The translations under genes and the position numbers were made by a program. Shown here piece by piece: positions 11,248-22,373 of a DNA stretch of 38,444 bases; the stretch's first letter is position 1; each line of letters opens with the position of its first letter. The DNA is taken from the NCBI GenBank assembly GCA_018257865.1, contig JAEUBA010000161.1, forward strand, positions 1-38,444. Direction: 5' to 3'. The notes beneath the pieces are model-generated. The model ran no database searches. It saw nothing but the letters and a program-made list of their open reading frames with translations, and was not told the DNA's origin. The stretch is from Stereocaulon alpinum (taxonomy: Eukaryota > Ascomycota > Lecanoromycetes > Lecanorales > Stereocaulaceae).

Positions 11248-14200
11248 ATGGACCGGGGTTGGAGGCTGGTCGAATCGAGATCTAACGTGGTTTATCGAAT
11301 ACAAGGACTCCCGCCTAATTGCAGCAAAGACTATCTGAGGACTACATTGAACGATGCTTTCTCACTACGAGAAGAGGGTTTTGGCGTGCAAGTTCATTCG
11401 CTCGTTGCTAGTGCCGACCGAGAAAGCGAAAAGGTTGCAACCATTACAGCTCCATTACTGACCGAGCGCTTGGGCGAATCGCGCAACGAGTGGGATTTCG
11501 AGGTTCTAGCTAAAGCTCTAACACCTAAATCCCTTGATACATCGTCGGTTCGAGTCCGTATTGATACCCACTTCCAAGGTTTCACGGCATTTTCTTCTCC
11601 ATCCGGGAAAGATCATATGGTGGAGTGTGTGATCCTTGCCCTCCATCGAAACGTTTACTCATTGATATCCAGTTGTATCGCTTTATCAGGATTCAACGAT
11701 CACGCTTTCAACTCTTTCAAAGCTCGTGGCTTGGATCATATGTGGCTCCGAGACGACTTACTTGGAGACTTGAAGGGCGCAAGGATTCTGCTGTATGGCT
11801 ACGACGTGAAGATAGCTGATAGAGACTCCGTTCAAGACCTAGAGGGACTCTCGTCGACCTTTCGAAGAGCGTTACTAAACTTAGGCCGTGAACAGGGCCA
11901 GGTACTCGCTCAATGGGTGTTCCGAAACCTCTCATCACTAATTGCCTTCTAGGCCTTCAAACCACTCATATTCATTGCTCATAGTCTTGGAGGCTTAGTA
12001 CTGAAAGAGGTGAGTATCATATGTTCAGCGCAGCTTTTGTTGACGTCAAATGTAGACTTTTATCCAATTAAGCCGTGATACAGAGTATTGGGCTCACAGA
12101 TGCCTCGAGTCTACCTATGGAATGCTTTTGTTTGGATGTCCGAATCAGGGGATGGACGTTGCATCCCTACTACCACTATGCCAAGGTGAAGCTAACAAAG
12201 CATTCGTATTGGGTCTGAGACAGATCTCAGAACGCCTACGGCAGATTTGTCGAGATTTCCCCAAGGCCTTTGCATTTCGCGATTCTAGAATCATCTCATT
12301 CTATGAGACCCGGCTTTCGCCCACCGCAATCGAGGTAAGTCATCAGCCTTGACGCCTTTTGACTGGGGAAGGCACCCGCTGGTGTTGTATTTTCAAAGCT
12401 GTCTCTATATCTTCACTCCATAGACTAAGTATCCCCTCTCTCCGGCTGCATGGTTTGACTGACGAATCTCAATTGCGGCACACCAGGATTCTGACGGAGT
12501 CTGGAGTATGAACGGCCCACACGCCATCTTGGTCCCCGAAGCTTCTGCAACTCATGGTCGGCCAGGCGAAAATGAGGCTCATGACATTCAAGCTATCAAC
12601 AGCACACATTCGGAGATGATCAAGTTCAATGTCAGGGACCCAACGTATCAATTGGTGCTCGGCTTTCTCCGGGAGTTCACTGCTTTGGCTCCTAGCGTTA
12701 TCGAGGCTCGCTTGGAAGCACATAATGTTTCCGGTAAGGATGTGATAACTGGTAAGAAGTTCAGACTGACCAATAGCGACCAGGAACAATGAGTCAGTAC
12801 CTTTAATGCTCCTCAATTGTTCAGGACATCGAGGCTGGTCCTTATGCTGACTCGCCGTTATTTGCGCTCCAGACGGGAATGAAGCGCAGCTAGACCTGGA
12901 GACTGTCGAGCTTACTGAGGCGCTCGTTCAGTGGCTTGCTCCTCGAGGCTATAATTGTAACCACTATGAGGACGATCTATTTACCACTCTATCCTCAAGA
13001 CATTCTGGGACCTGCAATTGGATTTATCGAAAAGAGCTGTTTATACAATGGTTGTCATGCAAGACCGAGTCTCACAGCTCCCTTCTGTGGCTACATGCTA
13101 TACCTGGAGCCGGGAAGACTGTCTTAGCGTCCTACATCATTCACAATCTCCTTTGCGAAAAGGAGAAGAGCAGCTCAACAGATGGTCAAGAAATCTTTTA
13201 CTTCTTCTTCAATAATGCTGACATAGAGAAGAATTCGCCCATTGCTGCTGCGCGGGCACTCGTGCACCAACTTTTACTAGGGCTGCAACTTCGTAAAAGG
13301 CGAAAAGCCGTCGAAGAACTTGGGCTCATAAAGAGAAAGAGTGGCCAGTCACGCGCTATGGGCTTTCGCTCGCTTTGGAACTTCTTCAGCCTTCATTGCA
13401 AGCATCTAGCTTCCCCGATCATTGTCATAGATGCCCTCGATGAGTGCGAGCAAGTCAACATGCTTCTGTCAGAGCTGCATACACTGACTCGGGATGCTCC
13501 TGTCCGTATATTTGTGACAAGTAGACGGGAGGCAGATATCGTCAAGTCACTCGACCATTTGCAACAGCTGGCGATGAGTCCAGAGGACGTGCATGAGGAC
13601 ATCAGAGCCTTCCTAGAACACCGAGTACGTCAAAGTCCAAGGCTCTCGCATGCTCTAGTAAAGTCTCGGATAACCCGTATCTTGAACATGCGCAGTAAAG
13701 GCATGTTTCTGTGGGTCGTACTTATGCTTGAAGAGCTCGAGTCCAAGCAAAGTATTGTGGAGGTCGAAGAGATGCTTGCTAGTCCTTTACCACAAGATCT
13801 CAATGCGGTGTACTCTCGAATCTTGATTCGTCTAAATGCGACTCTTAAATCGTCGCAGAAGCGGCTCTGTGAAAAAGTCCTCAAGTGGACTGCGCTTGCG
13901 AAGAGACCGCTTCAAGTGAGCGAAATTTTGGAAGCCTTGAGATTCGAATACACCACCGGTTTCCAGGATACATTTCTTCTGGACACAGAATACACCGAAA
14001 AAGAGCTGCAATTAGTCTGTGGCTCGTTGGTCATTTTCCGAAATCGTACAATTCAGCTCCTTCATCTGTCAACCCGAGACTTCCTGCTGACTGAATCGGA
14101 CCCAACCCTGCCCACGCATTCATTCCTTGTGGATCTGGGGAGGGATAGCCTTAGGTTGACAGAAATTTGTATCAAGTACATTTCCACCGCTATCGCCCCT

Positions 14201-17060
14201 GAAGCGGTGAGCAACTTCCACTCCAATTCAGCTATTATCGAGGCGCAATATCCTCTTGCGCGCTACATTTGCTTCCACTGGCTGTCACATATTGTCCAAT
14301 CCCTTTCAAAGGCAGTTTTCGAGCTAGGACCGACTCTGGTACCTTTCTTGACAACCCGCAGAAGCCTTACATGGGTCGAGATGTGTCTCTCATTCGAGCC
14401 TAATTTCATCAGTCACCTGACGATGGATGTCCAGTCTTTGCTCTACTGGTCAACATCTGACGTCTTTGATAGAGAGGGACCCTCACAAGAAACCATGGCT
14501 TTGGTGAGGTACTGGGCCGAATCATGTCTGACTTTATTAACAGAGTACGGGTCAGAGTTGGAAAACCGGCCGTTTGAGATCTACTCAATCGACCCAAAAT
14601 GCATATTTGCCCCTTCTCAATATAGTGTCAACGAGAATCTTTCGGCATATGCAGATTACGACTATCATTCGACACTCGTAGAGAGCGACATACTCAGACT
14701 TCATCCACCTTTGCCGCAACCACCACCACATCGTACACTTCAAAGACATACCAGTTCTAGTACTGACTACGCATTATTCTTTTTACACAAAAGGAACAAC
14801 GCATTCGTGACGGTAGATCGAGAAGCTGGTAGTCTGCCACGTCTTCACTGTCAGGAGGCATCCTCCGGTAGAAGACTTTTGCCGGTATGTGACACAGAAT
14901 TCGGAGATGACTCCGACTGTCTGGTTGCTTGTGGGACAGCAAGAAGCAATCTTGATAATTACGTTGGCATTGTCTACGAAGTCAAGGCAACAGGACCATA
15001 TCTTGCGATCTGGCGGATACACGAGAACCTTGATTTTGAAGGAGATTGCTCAAAACCGTGGGCGCATAAAGTCTTCTCGCATTTCATGGATGATCATCTT
15101 CGCGTACTCGCAGCTCAACCCATAATATTCGATCACGAGAGCAGTGTCTATTGTCCCGCAGGTTGCTACGATCTGAAAACAGGTGTCCTGAATCAGTCGT
15201 TTGATCATATTCAAAAACGCCAGGATCTGAGGGCTTGGCATATCTCGTTCTGTAACTTCGGCTCGACCCTTGTGAGTAAAGACTTTTTGGACATTGTAAT
15301 TATGTCTTCCTTAGGCATTGAAACAGAAAGAATCACACACAGTGAAAGTGGTGGCATGACACTTGAGGTCGTGTGTCAGAGTGGCGATTACTTTGTTGGA
15401 CGAGGTTCCCAGAATTCGCACGCGCTATTCTTATACGATGTGAAGTCCCGCACCAAAAAAGAATTGGCTCATTTTGGGTGCTCGAAGACGACCTACGAAG
15501 TATCATTTGAGGACAAAGACCGGATGATTATCATTATGATTTGTACAAAGGCCGACACAGGTTTCAAGGACAGATTCTACGTCTACATATATATAGCCGC
15601 GCAATCTGAATGGTATTTGGCCGGGACGAGAGAATTGAGAAGTCATCCAGCTGGCTATTATCTTGACGCCTCCAATCGAACCCTATACATTGTATCAGGC
15701 GATCGTACATGGTATAGACTTGATGTCAGCAATAAGAATTTGAGCTATCTTGACTCCGAGGAAGACTATGTTTTTAGCAGAAAGCAAGTCTGCCAACCGT
15801 CCGAGGACGGACGGAGGCTCGGGATTCTTCAGGAGAAAGAGCAAAGGTAGGTGTCGATGAAGTTGCTTGATATCTGACTCTCATCTGTCATAGCTATGAG
15901 CTGTTTCACATCATATTCGACCCTTTCAGCATTCGCAGGACTCAAGTCTTAGACGACGGTATCGCCCACGACACCGACATATCAGAAGATCTAGTCACTT
16001 TCAGTCCGAATCTCGACTGGCTCCTTATCGGCAAAACAGTCACAAACCTTACAACTCACCCAGCAACGACAATGAAGCTACCTATTCGACCATTACAGGG
16101 GTCCATTGCTACTAATACGATAGATGCATGGAGGGTCAAGTTCAGCTCCTGTGGTAGGTATGTTGTGGTGGCCACAGGTTTGTCTAAGAGCTCAAGATAT
16201 GCAACAGACTTGCACGTGTTCGCTTTGCAGGAAACGATCAATGAGTGCCTGCAATGCTATCATATTGATACAAGCGCCAACAATACCATCAGTATGAATG
16301 ATATCACTTTCGATATGCATCCACATGCTCCGGAGGTCATAGTAAAGTGGCTTTCAAAGCTGTCCGGCCAGAAGGTGGCTTCAGGTAATCTGATGCAGAT
16401 CGAAGTCATAGACCTCGACGCACGACCTCCACGGGTCTCAGGGCTACCCACAGTCTATAAGCTAGGTCGGTCATTTCGTCTATCTAATCTCTTCATCACG
16501 ATTGACGAAATTCAGGTTTCTATGATCCTAGTTCCATACTCCAATCGCAAAGCTCATCCATCAAGTATTCGCCAACTGGAGATTATGTTTTCACGACGCC
16601 TGCCTACGAAGAGCCAATGTTTTGGGAAATACCAGGGCGACCCAATTGTTCGAATCCGCCATTCCCCAAGGTCCTCAAAGCGACTCCTTCACTGTGTGAT
16701 CTGATGTCCTTCAACGCCTTGAGCATGGCAATATATAGCGCGACCGGTGACAGGAGCTTCCTGGCCAGCGGCGAAGTACGCAATAAGGCTGTCAAGAGGC
16801 TGACGTTAATCCCAAAACGCCTCCAGGATGCCCAAGCATACTTCATACTTGGCGATGGGGACAACCCAGACATTCGAATCTTGTTTTGTCGTGATGATGG
16901 GCCACCAGAGATGAGGGTGCTGAGAATGAGACTCAACGAATATGTCGATAAATTGAAGGAATGGCGGCTGCATGAAGAGAAAGAGTGTGACGCAATGTTG
17001 AACGACTGTTCAATGAGTATGTATTCGGATGACTGCGTCATGGAAGATGTCTCAGACTAA
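11248..17060 (+). CDS. NLR-type protein: alpha/beta hydrolase-NACHT-propeller-like
   Basis: Manual exon model, all joins in phase: 11,248-11,901; 11,953-12,009; 12,056-12,334; 12,487-12,733; 12,873-15,846; 15,894-16,465; 16,516-17,060, giving about 1775 residues. Exon 4 could instead end at 12,751. Residues about 1-375 form a lipase-like domain (PGAP1/DUF676 or SesB type): GLDHMWLRD-DL, ARILLYGYD, the nucleophile elbow AHSLGG with Ser229, FGCPNQGM, and a likely catalytic His371 in THSEMIKF. The NACHT ATPase has Walker A AIPGAGKTV (Lys about 494), Walker B VIDALDEC (about 597-604), sensor VRIFVTSRR, SKGMFLWV, and a winged-helix-like LVCGSLVIF...LLHLSTRDFLL segment. The last 800 residues carry no named repeats but contain propeller-like stretches such as IKYSPTGDYVF. 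Known fungal homologues of this layout are signal-responsive NLRs; the ligand here is unknown. No RIP stops interrupt the spliced frame. Confidence 0.87.
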
Positions 17061-17186
17061 GGTAGTTTGAAAAGTGGAGATAGGGAAGATCTCGTCGATG
17101 AACAAGGGTTGGATTTGTGAAGACTTAAGTCTTCCGTATCGGAAAGCTGCATGATTTTGCTTATACTGGCTCGTGATACTAAAGTG

Positions 17187-18763
17187 CTAATACATTTGCT
17201 CGATGATCTTGTGGGCAGTCAATCCTCTGCTTCTCCTTTGGTGATGGGGGTTGCAATGGGTCTCGAGGTTGTCCTGTGAAGCACGCTCTTTAGAAGCGGC
17301 TCCGAGCTTTTCACCCCCATCTGCGCCCCTGTTCGGGCACATTGCCCTTTCTAAGTAAGTCAATTGGTCATAAATATCACGAATTCGAGATCGTCCAGCC
17401 ACGGGCACAAGAATTTTCAGTACAAGCCTGCATATCGTGTCGTCCACAAAAGGTTCTGGGCCAGTAGGTAGTACGTCGTGCATCCAACATTTCACGGATT
17501 GTTTCAAGCAACCTTCATTGTCGTAAAAGTAAGACGTCTCCAACCCTGCCACCGGTCCGGCTTCGAGCCGGGTCTGGCAAAATTGCTCCAAGCCTTGAGT
17601 CCCCATGCGCATAAATGTGAGGACTTCAGCCATCAAGCATCCGAAGGCCCAAACGTCAATAGCTCTCCCAATATCCTGAGAGATGAGCTCCTCGTCCATA
17701 CACTCTGGCGCGATATAGTCCCCGGCACCGAACTTCCATGGTGTCCGCGAAGACTGCTCGGCAGGCTTCAGCTTTCCGAGTCCAAAATCAGCGAGTACGA
17801 ACGTTTCTTTAGTGACGAGAATGTTCGCTGGTCGAAAGTCATGATGATACCCCACCCCTGTAAAGTCCACGCCTTCGGTGTCAAGCTTGAGTCGAACGTC
17901 ATGCACGTGACTCAGCGCTGAGGCAAGACCCTGCAGGGCAGCGATGAAGGTATGATCCCTTACGAACTCTCCGTAATCTCTGTCTCGTTGAAAGAAATGC
18001 TTGAGATCCATATCTAGAATAGGAAAGAGGAAACAGAAGTCTCCGCCATGCTTGTAGCTTCCGAGGAATAGGATGATGTTTGGATGTTTATGTCTATCGA
18101 GCAGGATTAAGCTGCGCTTCTCGTTATTGAACATCCGACGTCGAGATGCTTCAGTACCATCTTGGCGAAGAGTTTTTCGAACGATGACCACAGGCTGCTG
18201 CTGTCGACACGTCAGCTTCGTCCGGTCCTGGGACTAACACATACAGCACTGAGATAGAAGCCCTGGAGTAGCGGATGCACTTCAAGCTTACTAACAGACC
18301 CAAAACCTCCCTCTCCTATCTGGGCAAGCTCTCCAACATATGGTAGAATCTTCAGCTCATCGATTTCAACATTCTCACCTGGACGAAAGAAGTGAGGACG
18401 GAATTGCCAAGAATACTCGCGCACAAAATCAAGACCAAAGCTCGGAGCAATGAGTCTCGCTAGGTCTTCACTCAGCCGTGAGCTGTCGAGACTCTGCCAT
18501 CGACGAAAATCGGCTATTGCGTCCTCGCAGCGCATCCATATCAGAATTGCAAAAGTCACCACTCCTTGTTGAATGATTGCATCCGCCAGACCAATACGAT
18601 CCTCAGGAGGACAGCTAAGCTCAATCACTGCCTGAAGAATCGTCTCTGGTGTGAAAATATCTTGGAGCATGGGTTCGGGCACAAAGACTCGCTTATCTAT
18701 GGCCTGACACCTGATCTCCCGTATTTGCTGTCTCAGTGCATCTAGCCTCGGACGGCTCGGCAT
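17187..18763 (-). CDS. Protein kinase with conserved fungal N-terminal domain
   Basis: Two exons on the minus strand: 18,763-18,245 and 18,200-17,187 (intron GTATGT...CAG, in phase; a CAG repeat allows an acceptor 3 bp later), giving about 510 residues. An in-frame TAA lies just upstream of the ATG. Residues 1-145 match by eye an N-terminal region often found before fungal kinases (FTPETILQAVIELSCPPEDR, FAILIWMRCEDAI). The kinase core has the glycine loop GEGGFGSV (150-156), probable beta-3 Lys182 (VIVRK), alpha-C Glu200, catalytic loop HHDFRPANILV (Asp294, with Arg296 where most kinases have Lys), DFG at 311 and APE after it. It therefore looks mostly competent, with an atypical Lys-to-Arg catalytic loop. 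It is convergent with the NLR gene (126 bp apart) and divergent from the CorA-like gene. Substrate unknown. Confidence 0.85.
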
Positions 18764-18985
18764 ATCGACTTAGCGAGGATGGAACTGCTCTGGGTGTTAC
18801 GAATATAGCGTTTTGAAGTCTGTGAGTGCGCCTCGATAAGGTCGCAGAACCTCCTTTCGAAGTCGAAGATGCTTACTGTCTCTACGCTTTCGATTGGCTG
18901 TTTTATCTTGTTCGGAGCGTTATCGTAGGTGTCCTCCGGATGCTTTTGCGCCTCATGTGTCGTCATTCGCGCTTGATGACAGAAT

Positions 18986-19306
18986 TTATCTCTTCCTACG
19001 CAAGGTGCATGAGCGCTCGTCCAAAACTTCCAACGCTGGAAAGAGGATGTCTCGGGATATCGAATGTACCTTTGTGAGTGCCCGCGGGGCGCTGACTTCA
19101 AGATAATCTCCTGCTATCTGTATGGATGATATCAGAAACTTGAGGCAAGACATTCGCAGCGCTGTGTGCGTGAAGCACCGTCTACGCGTGATCCAACGAC
19201 CAAGGCTTACTTTCCACGAACAATTCTTGCCGAACTCTCGGTCCAACAAGCTCTTCAAATCCTCCAATATCACGTATGTTGCAATGATTCGTGTAAGGGT
19301 TGCCAT
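18986..19306 (-). other. Unassigned open frame, 106 codons
   Basis: An ATG-initiated frame opens with MATLTRIIATYVILEDLKSL, which looks protein-like (helical, FGKNCSWKV), and then becomes rich in Arg and Cys. No domain is recognised. It sits upstream of the kinase gene on the same strand and may be a remnant or a separate small exon. It is reported only because nothing else occupies the segment. Confidence 0.2.
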
Positions 19307-19516
19307 GGTTATGTTGATGGTGATGATGATGGAAGACGGCTACATGCGACGCGAAGAGGTACCGGAAACTTAGAGAATTGTACGAGGCAAGCAGGTTGAG
19401 GCAGAGGTCAAATTGCTTGGGAGTCGAGGTGGGGTTACCGCCTCACTTTTGGTGAATTCCTGGTTGGTGGATCTACGGGGTACAATGTACTCCCTGAATC
19501 TAGTGCTTACGCACAC

Positions 19517-19523
19517 TATATAA
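19517..19523 (+). promoter_or_regulatory. TATA box candidate for the CorA-like gene
   Basis: TATATAA sits 190 bp before the predicted start codon of the CorA-like gene in otherwise GC-balanced DNA. Spacing allows a 5' leader of about 150 bases. No transcript evidence is available. Confidence 0.4.
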
Positions 19524-19711
19524 GGTGCATGCTATACAATTGTACTAAGCCACACAGCGAGCCCTCCGGCCTTATCGCTCTACATCGGCACCCCTCTCCT
19601 GTTTCTGCGGCCGATAAAATAAATTTGGCATTTCTGAAGCATAAGAATCATTGAGCTCGATAATCCACAGCAGTGATATATTGGGGTGCTACAAACTCGC
19701 AAAATCTTGGA

Positions 19712-21556
19712 ATGGAAGCTTATGACTTAACGTGGGCCCTGTCTGACTTGCAGAAGCAAGCACCAAGCCTCTTTCTCCCCAGTCATGCTGGACCTGGGGT
19801 CGAAGTCCGCCATTACGTCCCAAGCGAGCGATCTAGCGGCTCGCCCGCATTACAATTTAATCCAGGAGATCGTAGTCAAGGTGTGGAGCCCTTGTCTCCT
19901 TCGGTATTGGTGACCAATACGAGTGACTTGCTGGAGATTTTGAAAGTAAGTCTGAAGTCCATTGAACGCTGAAGATTATTCCTTGACTATGTTGACATAT
20001 CAGGCTGAAAGGATAGAAGGAAGTTCAAGATTCATGTTAGCGCCTCATTTGGCATGTGGTGGCGGTCTCATGCTAATCTCTTGCAAGCACCATCCGTCGA
20101 ATGAATTCATGGAGTCGAATGAGAATCACGTGGGATATGTTTCAAACCTTGTATACGTTTTATGACCTCCACCCGGGTATCTTGGACCTGATTTCAGGTA
20201 TGGGATTCAAGTCCGCTCCAGAGGACGAGCACTTCACAAGCTGTTACCGCAGGTTGCAGAGAGTCAACGATGACTTCTCACCGAAGGCAACATTTGTGGT
20301 CGGTAAGTCACCATTGTATGGCATGGAGCTCTGGCTCGATCAAAGCTTATTCCATACTGTAGACATTTGCTATAATTTGTGCTATTACGAGAAGCATGGT
20401 AGAGAAGCTCAAGATCCATGGTCTTGCAGGCGTTCAGTCGTATATCAGCAGCATGACCTGAATGCGGCCTTCTCTGTGTGGTTGGCTGTACATACTCCAG
20501 AGAAATGGGAGTCCGGTCTCAAAGACCTCCGCTATGGACATACCTCACACCCACTCGTCCTCCACCTGCGGTTCATTCGAGCGGCAACGTCAAACTACCG
20601 AGAATACCTGAATCACATGAGTGGCAGACTTCTTGAACTGGTGCGTGAGCGCAAAGCTGACTACCTTTGGCGGTAACGTGGCTGCCCACCATGCGATATA
20701 CTGACGTTCGCAGGACCAGAGGGTTGCCTTTCCCAAGCCCCTTACAGAGTTTGATTTCGAATTTTCCCTGAGCCAGGAGCTGCACTGGATGCGAAGAAAA
20801 CTGTACAGATTTAGGACGGTCCTCGATGGAGCTTTCAAGATCTTGAAGGCTCTTGGATTGCATGCAAAGGAAGCTGCCCTTCATGAGAGTTCCAGCAAAA
20901 TGTGTCAGGCTGCTTTCAGGAGAGAAAGGGATAGCGTTCTCAACGACCTCGAGAGTCATGCATCAACATTGTGCGAACTTGTGAGCATTTCGAATGACAT
21001 CAAAACAACAGTATCAAAGGCCTTTTCATTTCTCCCCGACCAAAAGGTTTCACATGCTGATCCCTTCTTTGAGCGTGTAGATTACTTCTATTCTTGAGCT
21101 GCGAAATCAGGATGTCCATCAAAGAAACAGTACACAGCTACAAAAGATCGCAGAGCACGAAGCCAAAGATATGGAAATAATGTCGAAAATCACGGCTGGG
21201 ACCCACAAGGACTCCCACGCAACTCGAATAGCAACGGTGATCGCTTTGGTCTACCTGCCTGCTAGCCTTGTACTTGTACGTAACACTCCTGAACCTGGTA
21301 GCTTTTCCATGGCCTGAATTGCTCTCAGGCAGCGCGCACACTACTGACTGGCTTTGAGCAGGCATTTTTCAACTCCATTTTCGTGAAGATTGGCGCAACG
21401 AGTGGTGGCACGGGCCATGTGGTCTCTGGAAAGCTAATGGTGTATGATCAGCTATGGATTGCAGCTGTTGCTACGGTCATACTGATTTTGGTGACATTTG
21501 CTGGCTTTTGGCTTTGCAAACATCCAGAGATAGGGCTGAGGCAATCTTGTTGTTGA
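19712..21556 (+). CDS. CorA-like membrane protein (fungal family)
   Basis: Six exons, all joins in phase: 19,712-19,945; 20,004-20,035; 20,088-20,640; 20,714-21,010; 21,081-21,275; 21,362-21,556, giving about 501 residues. The 52-bp second intron (GTTAGC...CTAAT...AAG) fuses a fragment ending SSRF to ITIRRMNSWSRMRIT and restores the family motif, which supports it. Family features by eye: YDLHPGILDLISGMGF, VDICYNLCYYEKHGRE, DPWSCRRSVVYQQHD, then long helical stretches (LRNQDVHQRNSTQLQKIAEHE). Two C-terminal membrane segments follow: ATVIALVYLPASLVLAFF and the LWIAAVATVILILVTFAGFW segment. The loop between them has no GMN signature of true CorA magnesium channels, so transport of Mg2+ should not be assumed. 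Topology and helical stalk resemble CorA. The start was chosen as the first ATG in frame. The gene is divergent from the kinase gene. Confidence 0.8.
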
Positions 21557-22373
21557 TCCAGGCGCATGGCGGGCATCTACGTGTGATTTCAAGCCCAATG
21601 ATCCCATGATCGAGAGGAAAGCCGTGATTTGGTCATGTTCCTCCCTTCAATACCTTATCGTGATGTAGAAAAATTGACCACTTCCGGAAAACATGTATTC
21701 CGGCTATCTAATAAGCTCAATATTCAGAGTCAAGGGAAGGTCGTCCGGCGTCTTACGCTGCTTCTTTTCGAGATTGTTTTGACTTGACTCGCAACTCATT
21801 GCTTGCTCAATTGATGACGTCCGCGTCCGCGTGGAACAATGCCGCTGGAGAGCAAGTAGCGCCAGATCTCAGCCGGCTTTGGAGCGCATAGAATGGAAGA
21901 ACCTGTTCATTTTGTGCCCCATCTGAGCCCACCCAACCATCCCCATATAGTTTCCTTAAGAGGCACTAGTAACTATTTCTGTCTAGAGGGGATCCGAAGG
22001 CGGAATAAGTATTCGGGGGAAGTTAACTCAGGCGTGGCGAAGGCCTGATTAGTAAAGATTAGAGTTAGCAAGTTTACGTGAGGATAAAGTAGCAAGTAAG
22101 GTTCGTTAGGTACGTCAGGAACACAGAATATAAAGCTGTGATCCTATAGTAAGTGACATGACCCCTAATGCCTGCCGAGATCTCAAAGTTGGAGCCCTAA
22201 ATCTGCCACTCCCTAGGTATAGAAAGGCGCGGGTTGGGTTTTTGTAGATAATTTTAAGACATACCAGCCTCTTGAGTAGGTAACTGACTTGATTGGACAT
22301 AGGAATACGACTGATAATCTATCTGATGAGGAACTTTTGTATTATCCAAGCCTATATTGTTGTTGCACTGGCC
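21557..22373. other. Intergenic, 3' ends of two convergent genes
   Basis: This is the 3' flank of the CorA-like gene and of the minus-strand hypothetical gene. About 21,980-22,300 has slightly repeat-like, moderately AT-rich sequence with TGTC and GACA at its ends, but no matching target duplication. No gene is seen. Confidence 0.4.

Larger units (their letters stand above)
18764..19711. promoter_or_regulatory. Divergent intergenic region between kinase and CorA-like genes
   Basis: These roughly 950 bp separate the two divergently transcribed starts and must hold both promoters. A small ATG/GATG run lies at about 19,312-19,332. Two overlapping minus-strand open frames (106 and 119 codons, 18,986-19,306 and 18,742-19,101) show no recognised domain, and I could not splice them into the kinase gene. 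They may be upstream exons, a decayed gene or chance. Confidence 0.4.

Noticed and set aside
11394..11938. Minus-strand open frames opposite the NLR exons
   Set aside because: They are shadows of the coding strand with no domain signature.
11950..11952. Premature TAG in the NLR hydrolase domain as a RIP nonsense mutation
   Set aside because: A 51-bp phase-0 intron with branch site and acceptor removes it and restores the AHSLGG motif, and the rest of the gene shows no RIP damage.
16466..16704. Frameshift in the NLR C-terminus
   Set aside because: A 50-bp intron at 16,466-16,515 (GTCGGT...CTAAT...CAG, phase 1) joins the two frames exactly.
17478..17921. Plus-strand frame of 147 codons opposite the kinase
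   Set aside because: It mirrors a conserved kinase coding region and has no recognisable protein features of its own.
21011..21097. Frameshift near the end of the CorA-like gene
   Set aside because: A 70-bp intron at 21,011-21,080 connects the helical region to ITSILELRNQD in phase.
21979..22298. Solo LTR (TGTC...GACA) in the intergenic region
   Set aside because: The flanking five bases do not match and no second copy is in the window.
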